In this document: piece by piece, positions 54,535-64,000 of the stretch
Position numbering within the stretch: position 1 is the first letter of the stretch
How the letters are laid out: every line of letters starts with the position of its first letter
Source of the DNA: Cornus controversa
Taxonomy: Eukaryota > Streptophyta > Magnoliopsida > Cornales > Cornaceae
Reading direction: 5' to 3'
DNA length: 64,000 nucleotides
Assembly: GCA_026545225.1 (NCBI GenBank)
Contig: CM048851.1
Span: 33,045,956 to 33,109,955 of the forward strand
Made by a program: the position numbers and the translations under genes
The notes under the pieces: model-generated
Told to the model about the DNA's origin: nothing
Seen by the model: only the letters and a program-made list of their open reading frames with translations
Databases searched by the model: none

Positions 54535-55040
54535 TGTAATCATCTGCGAGGTGGATTGTCGGGGCAGTTAGGATTGCCCAATCCCACATCGCCTGGGTGT
54601 GGAGAAGGGGATGTGCTTATATGTAGTGTGTTCTTTTCAAATGGTATGAGGCCTTTTGGGATAAAACCCAAGAGCAAAATCGTGCGGACTTAGACCCAAA
54701 ATGGACAATATCATACCATTTGTTGGAGCGGGGTGTTACAGTTGGTATCAGAGCCAGGTTCCCGACCGGAAGTGTGCCGACGAGGACGTCAGGCCTCATA
54801 GGGGGTGGATTGTAATCACCTGTGGGATGGATTGCCAGGCCATGTCAGGATTGCTGCCGGGGCATGTCAGGATTACCCAATCCCACATCACCTGAGTGTG
54901 AAGAAGGGGATGTGCTTATATATAGTGTGTTCTATTCAAATGGTATGAGGCCTTTTGGAGTAAAACTCAAGAGCAAAACCGTGCGGGCTTAGGCCTAAAA
55001 GCGGACAATATCATACCATGTGTTGGAGTGGGGTATTACA
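54535..55040 (+). mobile_element. TRIM element (terminal-repeat retrotransposon in miniature), 506 bp
   Basis: Two short LTRs lie at 54535-54740 (206 bp) and 54811-55040 (230 bp), beginning TGTAATCA and ending TTACA. The 70-bp interior has a primer binding site (TTGGTATCAGAGCCAGG from 54742) and a polypurine tract (AGGGGGTGGAT) directly before the second LTR. The flanks GGTTT and AGTTT agree at 4 of 5. There is no coding capacity, as is normal for TRIMs, so it relies on proteins supplied by other elements. The second LTR has an extra 25 bp near its start. A solo LTR of the same family is at 36593-36842. Confidence 0.88.
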
Positions 55041-55953
55041 AGTTTGCTAGGTAATCTCTTGCTAGCTTGTGATTAACTTTACATCAATTCTCATTTTTGC
55101 ACTCCAATTTTTGGGACTTGAAGTGATACAAATAATCTATGTATTGAACTGCAGGCTGATATGGGTAGGCCAATAGTGGTTGAACCTCTTAGTATATGTG
55201 GTTTTATACCAGCTGCATCATTGAAATTAAAGTCCAAAAGTTTACGTATATATATTGAGTGTATATGAGTACATACACACGTGCTAGAAGAGTATCAGAA
55301 ATTCTAGAGTCTAGACCAGGAACATGTATTGGGTACCCTAGGGTATTAAAAAAACTTCCTAGACCATGAACAGGTATTGGGTCCCCTAGGGTATTGGAAA
55401 TATAGTACTTCTGTCAACTACAAACTCTTTATTGATACTGCAAATATTTTCAATGCTAGATGAGTGTATTATTCAAGTGATATACGAACTTGTATTTTTT
55501 CTTATTGATCATTGGTGCTTCGTGGCAATCTAATCCGAACTGATGTGTGTCTGTGTGCGCACTGTATTTTTTCTTATAATGTGTCTGTGTGCGCACTAAT
55601 GGTTTATTTTTAGTTTTTTTGCTTCAAAGTTAGAAATTAAAGAAATTAACTCATAAAACATATCTAAATCAACCTAAGATCATAAAAATGAGTAAAAGAC
55701 TCATTAACATAACTTGATTTAAAATACACATTGGCCACTACGATAGTTCATGCCAAACACGTATAAAATTACTATAAAGCATTCAGGGACCAAGCTAGAT
55801 AAGGGCCAGTGGTGGCCACTGCCATATATTTGTATTATTATGTGTAAAATGCCCCTAACTTTCATTTGTGGCCCCCATAGATAAGGCCCTGTGGTGGCCA
55901 CTACTGATAGTGAAAACCATATACAAAAATCTAAAAATTGCGAGTGAGCTCAC
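55041..55953. other. stretch without a gene; small local duplications
   Basis: Near 55310-55395 a block 'gaccaggaacatgtattggg tnccctagggtatt' occurs twice in imperfect form. 'gtgtctgtgtgcgcact' occurs at 55546 and 55582. 'gtggtggccact' occurs at 55809 and 55891. On the minus strand this region would hold the intron after the NAC exon, but no further NAC exon was recognised here. Confidence 0.5.
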
Positions 55954-56124
55954 TAGGAAGATTTTCAGGATGGGTGTAGCAAATTCCTTGTTCATTCTTA
56001 AGTGTTGGGATGAATTCATCAATAAACATGTGAGATTTTGAGTTTCTCACTCCACATTTTGCTGCTAAATGTTCCAAAAGCTCTATATTAGATGGATTAA
56101 ATTTTACACCAGCAGGCAAGCCAG
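55954..56124 (-). pseudogene. NAC transcription factor exon fragment (SOG1/NAC44-like clade)
   Basis: The minus strand reads [20 protein letters not shown], a short link, then [20 protein letters not shown] and THPENLP. This is the start of a NAC DNA-binding domain. The FIDEFIPT and [11 protein letters not shown] wording belongs to the clade with SOG1, NAC44/85 and SND2-like proteins. At the 3' side the coding sequence meets a good splice donor (GTGAGC at 55953-55948), where such genes have an intron. At the 5' side it stops in the GL codons at the Copia LTR that starts at 56125. No later NAC exon is recognisable on this side. It is either the interior of a gene split by the insertion, with the rest beyond the window, or a stranded fragment. 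The conserved residues look well preserved. Confidence 0.8.
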
Positions 56125-59100
56125 TGTTGGAAATTAAACTTGAATAAATTAACTGCTATTATGTTAGTAGTTGTTATTATGTTAGTGGAGCTATTATTGT
56201 GCTAGTGGAAAACCTGGGAAAGTTGTGTTAGTGGGGCTATTATTGTGCTAGTGGAAGACATGGGATAAGTTGTGTTAGTGGAGCTATTGTTGTGCTAGTG
56301 GAAGTCATGGGTAAGTTGCCTATATAATGCTATCTTTCCTACCAAAAAAATGTGAGAAATAAAGTATCTTCCAAGAGTTCTCCATTCATTTTCTCTTCCA
56401 AATTTATTATTGTGTGTGTTTGAATTAGCCACTATTTTCCAACAAAGTAGTATCAGAGCCAGTTTGTGAGGAAGAAAGGAAATGACAAACAATTCTGTTC
56501 CACTTCAAATACCTCGATTCACCAAAGAAAACTATGAAAATTGGTGTTTTCATATGAAGGCAATTTAGGGAGCACAAGATGTATGGAAAGTTGTGAACAA
56601 AGGTTATGTTGAGCCACAAGATGAAGCAACCTTGTCTCAAGCCGAAAAAATACTTTACAAGCCATGAGAAAGAAGGACCAAAAGGTGGTCATGACCATCC
56701 ATCAATGTTTGGATGATGGAATGCTACAAAGCATTGCCAATGCAGCTAATGCAAAATAACTATGTGAGATTCTTCAAAATTCCTACCAAGGAGTTGATAA
56801 AGTGAAGAAGATTCGCCTCTAAACTTTACGAGGTGAATTTGAAGCATTACATATGAAGGAATCTGAATCAATTTTAGATTATTTTTCAAGAGTCTTAGCT
56901 ATTGTAAATCAACTAAGAAGATATGTGAAGCCTCCATGGATGATACAAGGGTCTTTGAAAAGATCATTCGGTCATTGGATCCCAAATTCAACTTTATTAT
57001 TGTTGCCATTGAAGAATCGAAGGATTTGGAGTCCATGACCATTGATCAACTCATGGGTTCGTTGCAAGCTCGTGAAGGAAAAGTGGTGAAAAAACAAGAG
57101 TCTTTGGAACAAGTGCTACAAACAAAGCTTTCTTTGAAAGAAAATAATGGTGGAAACCAAAGGGGCCGAGGACGTGGAAATGTACGTGGCTGAGGAAGAA
57201 GAAGAGGTATAGGTGAAAGAAGTGGTCACCATACCATCAACAATGAAGAAAAAAGTTATGACTCATAACAAACAAGGTGGCATGGAAGAGAAAATTACTC
57301 AAGGCCATATGGAAGAAGGTATAACAAATTTCAAGTTCAATGTTACAACTGTCATAAGTATGGTCATTATGCTTCGGAATGTAGAAATGTTACTAATAAT
57401 GTTGAAGTTGAAGAAAAAGCTAATTATGTTGATGAAGAAGTGGAGCTTACTTTGTTGTTGGCATACAAAGGTGAAAAAAGTGAAGAGAATATGTGGTATC
57501 TTGACACTGACACTAGCAATCATATGTGTGATAGCAAAGACAAGTTTATTGATCTTGATGAAACGGTCAATGGCAAGGTGACATTTAGAGACTCGTCACA
57601 AATTTCGATAAGGGGGAAAGGTAAAATTTTGATTCGTTTGAAAAATGGCAGCATCAATTCATTTCCAATGTTTATTATGTGCCTAATATGAAGAACAATA
57701 TTTTAAGTTTGGGACAACTCCTAGAAAAAGGCTTCAATATTTCTATGAAGGATTGTAGTCTTTCAATAAGAGATCCTTTGGAAAGCTTGATTGTCAAAGT
57801 TCTAATGACAAAGAATCGGATGTTTTTGCTAAATATTCAAACTGATGTAGCTAAATGTTTGAAAGCTTGCTTTAATGATTCAACATGGCTTTGGCACTTG
57901 AGATTTTGGCACTTGAATTTTGGAGGACTAGAGTTGTTGGCCAAGAAGAAGATGGTGAAAAGATTGTCTTTCATTAGCAATCCAAATCAATTATGTGAAG
58001 GATGTCTTGTTGGAAAGTAATCAAGAAAGAGTTTTTCAAAGGAAGCTACCACAAGAGCAATGACACCACTACAACTTATTCACTCAGATATTTGTGGTCC
58101 AATTACTCCATCATCATATGGTAAAAGTAATTATTTTTTGCTATTCATTGATGATTTTAGCCAGAAAACTTGGGTGTATTTTCTTAAATAGAAATCAGAG
58201 GTGTATAGAGTTTTTAAAAACTTCAAGACACTAATAGAAAAATAATGTGGCTATGACATAAAGGCTCTTCGATCCGATAGAGGTGGTGAGTTCATATCAA
58301 ATGATTTCAAAACTTTTTTGTGAAGAAAATGGCAATCACCATCCTTTAACGGTTCCAAGATCACCCCAACAAAATGAAGTCACCGAAAGGAAGAATAGAA
58401 CCATTCTGAATATGGCTCGAAGCATGTTGAAAAGGAAGGAAGTGCCAAAAGAATTTTGGGTCGATGTTGTTGATTGTGCGGTGTACTTGTCCAATCATTG
58501 TCCTACTAGAAGTGTGTAAACCAAGACATTACAAAGAAAGCCAAGTGTCTCTCATTTGCGAGTTTTTGGGAGCATTGCCCATGTATATGTGCCAAATGAA
58601 AGGCGAACCAAATTAAACAACAAAAGTGAGAAGTTTGTGTTCATTGGCTATGATTCAAGATCTAAAGGCTATGAGTTGTATAACCCAAACAATAGGAAGA
58701 TTTTCATAAGTAGAGATGTTGAATTCGAAAAGGAAGCCACATGGAATTGGAATACTCCGAATGAAAATTATGATTTTCTTCCAATCTTTGAAGAGGAGCA
58801 AGTAAGTGAAGACATGGAGCAGCCCATTTCTCCACCAACACACCTTCATCATCATCAACTCATGAACAATCAACTCCATCATCATCAAGTTCAAATAACA
58901 CACCACCACTTCTCATGAGAAGTATTCGGGACATATATGATGACACAGAAGAGGTAACAAACAGTTTTAGTGATTTAACACTTTTTTGTCTCCTTGCGGA
59001 TTGTGAACTCGTAAGATATGAAGAGGCGGCACAAGATAAAAAATGGAAAAATGTTATGGAAGAAGAAATTTAGTCCATAGAGAATAATGACACATGGGAG

Positions 59101-60229
59101 CTTGCTACACTACCCGAAGGACAAAAGGTAATTGGTGTGAAATGGGTGTATAAAGCCAAGAAGAATGCAAATCGTGAAGTTAAAAGGTATAAAGCATGGT
59201 TGGTCGCCAAGGGGTACAACCAAAAGCTCGGCATTGACTATGATGAGGTATTTGCACCCGTAGCCCGCTTGGAAACTATAAGATTGATAATTTCTTTGGC
59301 AGCCCAAAATAATTGGAGAATCCATCAAATGGATGTGAAATCAGCTTTCTTGAATGATTTTCTTGAAGAAGAGGTTTATGTTCAACTGATGGGGTATGTT
59401 GTGAAAAGACAAAAAGACAAAGTCTTGAAGTTGAAAAAGGCTTTATATGGCTTGAATCAAGCACCAAGGACGTGGAATAAACGCATTGACAAATATTTTC
59501 AAGACAAAAAAATTTCAAAGTGTCCATATGAACATGCTCTTTACACTTAAATTAGTGAGAATTGAGATATATTTTTTGTTTGCTTGTATGTGGATGATTT
59601 GATCTTCACAAGAAGCAATCCAATAATATTTGAAGATTTCAAGAAAGTTATGACTCATGAATTTGAGATGACGGACATTGGCTTCAAGTCTTATTATCTT
59701 GGCATTGAAGTCAAGCAAATGAATGATGGAATATTCATTCATCAAGAGGGCTATGCTAAGGAAATTCTCAAAACATTCAAGATGGAATATTGTAAATTGG
59801 TGAACACCCTCATTGAATTTGGAATCAAGTTGTCACGAGATGAAGATGAGAGACGGTAGATCCAACATTTTTCAAAAGTTTTGTTGGAAGCTTAAGATAC
59901 TTAACTTGCACAAGACCGGACATACTACTTGCAGTTGGGCTTGTTAGTTGATTTATGGAAAAACCCACCATGACTCATTTCAAGGCGACTAAGATAATAT
60001 TTCTTCGTTACATCAAAGGTACACTCAATTTGAGGTTGTTCTATTCATTTTCTAATGATTTCAATCTTGTGGGTTATTGTGATAGCGATTGGGTCAGAGA
60101 TTTGGATGAAAGGAAAAGTACTTCGGGTTATGTTTTCTTCATGAGAAATACGGCTTTCACATGGTGTTCAAAGAAATAACCCATTGCCACACACTCAACT
60201 TGTGAAGCGGAATATGTTTGAAATACCCT
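56125..60229 (+). mobile_element. Copia element with near-full gag-pol, 3' part beyond a nested insertion (fossil)
   Basis: The LTR at 56125-56444 (320 bp) opens TGTTGGAAAT and ends CCAACA; a variant primer binding site (AGTATCAGAGCC) follows. In order come UBN2-type gag (from 56482), zinc knuckle ([14 protein letters not shown], about 57336), protease ([11 protein letters not shown], about 57493), pre-integrase (about 57880-58020), integrase (about 58070-58520), reverse transcriptase ([10 protein letters not shown] about 59330, YVDDL about 59587) and RNase H (about 60090-60225). The frame has about ten breaks. The sequence stops inside RNase H where the Ty3-like element begins, so the remainder and the 3' LTR should lie beyond the window. 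Confidence 0.88.
56160..56320. repeat. short tandem repeats in the Copia LTR
   Basis: Four imperfect units of the form 'gtgttagtggagctattattg' plus 'tgctagtggaagnc atgggn' (about 45-53 bp) make up the middle of the LTR. Confidence 0.8.
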
Positions 60230-63200
60230 TGTTGTGCTTTGCTGGTGCGCTACTCGTAATTTATAAATTTACGACTCGCAATAGAATGAATAATTAAAGG
60301 ATAGAGCTCTAAGTTGAGGGTGTTTATCCCACAGAGACTATGTAGGTATAACTCGCTAAAGTTGAGAGTTGGTTCTTGTTTAAATCACAACCAGGTGTTG
60401 GTTGTTTTCTTACTCTACTTTGAAAGCATAAAAGTTAATTAAAATACAAAGTTTTGAGAGAAGGGTAAAGAACTAGGGTCAGACTTTACCACTAGCTGAC
60501 GAGTGTAGATTAATGGATGTTTGTCGTTGCTTTCCTACACTTCGTACAAAAAATAATAAAACCTGCAAAAACTTTACTAAAAATTGTATAGTAGTAAGCA
60601 GGGTCGAACCACTCTCAAGTGAGATTTCGAATGAGCTCAAATTCACACACTAACTTATGGAATAAAAATTATTTTTAAAAAAAACATTTTTTATTTTGGA
60701 ATTATAATGAATAAATGAAACTATAATAATAAAATAAATCTCAAGGGAAGGGAATCCACCACCATGAATCCACATAAATAAATTTTCTAATATTCTTATA
60801 TAGTTTTTCCTCCAATAATCAATACACTTCACCAATCCAATTAGAACTTAGAAAGATGAAGGAAAATATGGAATAAAAAAGAATGACTTGATTATATATA
60901 AGAGAGACATTTCTTTACTTAATCTGATGCACATTGGTTAGGTAAACAGAGGCAGGCATTCTTCGAATTACCATTATTTAGCAAACACGAAAAATCCTTC
61001 CTCTAATTTTAGAAAATAAAATCCAGAATAGAAGAGTAGAAGAATGCTCTTGGGAGGAAAAAGTAGACAAGAAAATAAAACAACTTACCTATACTTCAGC
61101 CATGGTGGCTTCATCACTCCCTTGAGAATTGTGTTTATAAGAAAAAGAAAATAAATACAAAAAAAAATATATATTTACAACTACACTTTATTTTTTTCTA
61201 CAATTTCTAACTCCCTTCACCATCCCCGAAGACCCCCTATTTATAGAGTTAGAGGGGAATGGTTTAGGTGGGAAAAATTTAAAATACAAAATTCAAAATA
61301 CAAATTTGAAATACAAAATTCAAAATTCAAAAACAAAAATTCAAAATACAAAATTTTGAATTTAAATATCTAATATTTGATCTCCATATCTTTAATTTGA
61401 ATTCTGGACTGCAGACGTAAAAAGTATTTTGCAAAGTTTTGAACTTGAGACCTCTTGTGAAGTAGATTGCATAGAATACCATCTCTTCTACAATTCTTCT
61501 GATGTTTATCTTTGGCTATATATATCCTTTTTAGGCCTTTTCTGCTGCTTTTCTTCTTATTTGGAAATCAACCCCTATAAAACACAAAATGCAAAGATAA
61601 GAATATTTAAATAAAGTAAAAGAGTAATTAAAGACTTATTTTGAGATATAAAATAACATGTTTTGTGCACTTATCAAATTACCCCCAAACGAGCTTTTGC
61701 TAGTCCTCTAGCAAATACAAGCAAAAGATATTAGAGCACAAAACTGCTACTTTTATTTAACTCCTAACTAAAGATGTGCCACTTTCGCAGGCTGTTTCGA
61801 TTGCATTTACCATATGCAATAAGGCCTTAAACCCCTAGGTTACCCCTAGTGGACGAGCTATAGCCTCGTGAGGGTTTCAATAATGATACCCACAAACATC
61901 AAAAAATGGTAATTAACACTCAAAGATTTTTTTTTTTCTATTAATGTGTATAAATCAAGAATAACTCAATCATTCTACTTTAGTGCGAAATAAAAAATTA
62001 AAAGAAAAGATTAAATACTATTCAAAAGTTAAAAATTTTCATTACTATTCTTGACTCAGAGTGTGTGTGTGAATAGCCACCAATAATATACTTCTCAATT
62101 TTAAAGCAAATGCATTTTAGATTTTCTTAGAAAATTAGCTTTGATTTCAAATCTTACTTATGATATTTCACTCAAAATTGAACACTAAGAGATTGGCTAA
62201 TTTTGCACTCAAGTATATGTGAGTAGAATAATGTAGAACAAATGCAAATTACCTCACATATTTTCAACAAAGAACGAATTTTTCAAGAAAATACATTGGT
62301 CTCATGAAAGGAATATCAAATATTAAGAATTTATACCACACAACAATATACTCAGTCATGTCCATATCCGAACTATACTATCCTTAAGATCAAAAAGGAC
62401 TTTTATTAGGATGTAACTTTAGGTAAAAGGAAGATAAAAAAAAGTGATAATGATAATGGTAAGGTGTATTCGAGAATGTTTGGGAAGAACTAACTCACTT
62501 AGAGCATATTACTTTCAACTTTTTCTTCCAAAATTTTGTCAATTGAATACTTTCTATTTCACTTCTTTTTATATACACTTCTCAAAATTTCATCAACAAT
62601 TATACTCCCTTCTTTTTTTTCTTTTTTTCTTTTCCTTCTTTTTTTTTTTCACCCTCTTGTACATTGATCACATCCATTCTCGGAAACCTAAAAATGGTTA
62701 TAAAAGAAAGGCTAGACCAAAAAGTTTCATTGATTATCACATTCATTCTCGAAAAACCGTAACAAAAAATATGGTTATAAAAGAAAGAATAGGCAAAAAG
62801 TTCAACTGGTTAACAAGTGGTAATTCATAACTAAGAAAAAAAAATTGAAAGGCTCAAATAATGAAAGATGGCCAAAAATCATTTCTGAAGGATAGGTATA
62901 GTTCTTCAACATACATGAGCTTAAAAAATAAATTATGTGGCATAATATGGTGAATTCTTAATATTTGACCAAAAGAATGAAATAATGAGACTAATCAACA
63001 AAATTATGTGGATTTCAAGAAAAAATAGAGTAATTAACATATAACCCTCAAAATAAAAAGAATGGTACAATACCTCACTGGGTTAAATCTCCACTTTTAT
63101 TCGTCAAATCTTTAACATGCAATCACTTATCAATTTCGAATCGTATTACGGGGCTTTAGTGAATTTTTTTTTCTTCTGAGTTTTAGAAATTCATGAAATT

Positions 63201-64000
63201 GTTCTAACTGAAAGATAGGATAAAATCTTAACTTTTATGAACTTATTAATGCACTAATCCAATTAGAACTTAGAAAGATGAAGGAAAATATGGAATAAAA
63301 AAGAATGACTTGATTATATATAAGAGAGACATTTCTTTACTTAATCTGATGCACATTGGTTAGGTAAACAGAGGCAGGCATTCTTCGAATTACCATTATT
63401 TAGCAAACACGAAAAATCCTTCCTCTAATTTTAGAAAATAAAATCCAGAATAGAAGAGTAGAAGAATGCTCTTGGGAGGAAAAAGTAGACAAGAAAATAA
63501 AACAACTTACCTATACTTCAGCCATGGTGGCTTCATCACTCCCTTGAGAATTGTGTTTATAAGAAAAAGAAAATAAATACAAAAAAAAATATATATTTAC
63601 AACTACACTTTATTTTTTTCTACAATTTCTAACTCCCTTCACCATCCCCTAAGACCCCCTATTTATAGAGTTAGAGGGGAATGGTTTAGGTGGGAAAAAT
63701 TTAAAATACAAAATTCAAAATACAAATTTGAAATACAAAATTCAAAATTCAAAAACAAAAATTCAAAATACAAAATTTTGAATTTAAATATCTAATATTT
63801 GATCTCCATATCTTTAATTTGAATTCTGGACTGCAGACGTAAAAAGTATTTTGCAAAGTTTTGAACTTGAGACCTCTTGTGAAGTAGATTGCATAGAATA
63901 CCATCTCTTCTACAATTCTTCTGATGTTTATCTTTGGCTATATATATCCTTTTTAGGCCTTTTCTGCTGCTTTTCTTCTTATTTGGAAATCAACCCCTAT
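60230..64000 (-). mobile_element. very young Ty3-like LTR element, runs off the window (fossil, internally deleted)
   Basis: The left LTR spans about 60230-61676. Read on the minus strand it opens TGATAAGTGCAC and ends CACAACA, and it is preceded by a polypurine tract (TTTGGGGGTAATT). The interior 61677-63255 has no recognised domain. From 63256 the LTR sequence returns and runs to the window edge: 60834-61578 and 63256-64000 differ at one position seen. The right LTR lacks the 600 bp matching 60230-60833, and no primer binding site is seen, so a deletion removed that LTR end and most of the interior. The Ty3 assignment rests on LTR and tract style only. One change in 745 bp implies insertion within about 0.1 million years. 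Confidence 0.6.
61700..63255. other. interior of the Ty3-like element, no gene recognised
   Basis: The sequence is AT-rich. A 128-codon frame (62444-62830) crosses a poly-pyrimidine run and looks accidental. The block 'acccctaggttacccctagt ggacgagc' near 61830 is the only less AT-biased part. No reverse transcriptase or gag motif is visible in any frame. Confidence 0.5.

Noticed and set aside
62444-62830. 128-codon frame in the right-edge element
   Set aside because: It crosses a long T/C run that creates poly-Phe/Leu, and contains no retroelement motif.
1-64000. tRNA or rRNA genes
   Set aside because: No sequence with an A-box/B-box pair and acceptor pairing, and no rRNA-like block, was found by eye; the TGGTATCAGAGC strings are retroelement primer sites.

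Overview
The window is plant nuclear DNA, almost certainly from a eudicot. It is very AT-rich, most of it is nested transposable elements, and the only intact host genes are two intronless subtilisin-like proteases (subtilases). Their sequence resembles tomato SBT3 and Arabidopsis SBT1.9. The species cannot be named from the sequence.

The backbone is a tandem segmental duplication with a period of about 17 kb. Unit A (1-14785) has a long spacer, then subtilase gene 1 (12059-14347). Unit B repeats the spacer at 17026-28723, is interrupted by about 13 kb of inserted elements, then resumes at about 41890 with subtilase gene 2 (42212-44503). Unit C starts at 46262 and is lost after about 48060. 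Because the units are paralogous, each acts as an empty site for insertions in the others. This fixes exact element boundaries and target-site duplications (TSDs) for several DNA transposons: a Tourist/Harbinger-type MITE at 448-658, hAT-type elements at 17535-18440 and 20141-21776, and a Mutator-type MITE at 20255-20399. An unrelated element at 44941-46116 also has a perfect 8-bp TSD. About 200 bp of sequence just upstream of each subtilase gene also occurs as two orphan copies in each spacer. These may be footprints of further subtilase genes that were lost.

Insertions in unit B (29217-40056): a TIR element (29217-37141) holds a Sirevirus-like Copia element without pol (29702-37063). That element's 3' LTR carries a solo LTR of a TRIM element (36593-36842). 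Next to this nest is a young, internally deleted Copia element on the minus strand (37218-40051) with a perfect TSD.

Right flank (48080-64000): this part is not in the tandem array. It holds a small Copia derivative (48908-52250, perfect TSD), a complete TRIM element (54535-55040), and a fragment of a NAC transcription factor exon on the minus strand (55954-56124). A Copia element (56125 to about 60229) starts right at that exon, and a very young Ty3-like element (60230 to beyond the window end) in turn interrupts the Copia element.

I found no tRNA, rRNA or CRISPR array, and no multi-gene system beyond the subtilase array. The points of most interest are the array's birth-and-death history, promoter and active-site differences between the two subtilases, the extra-ORF Sirevirus derivative without pol, the hAT-type family with internal tandem repeats, and the exon fragments among the transposons.
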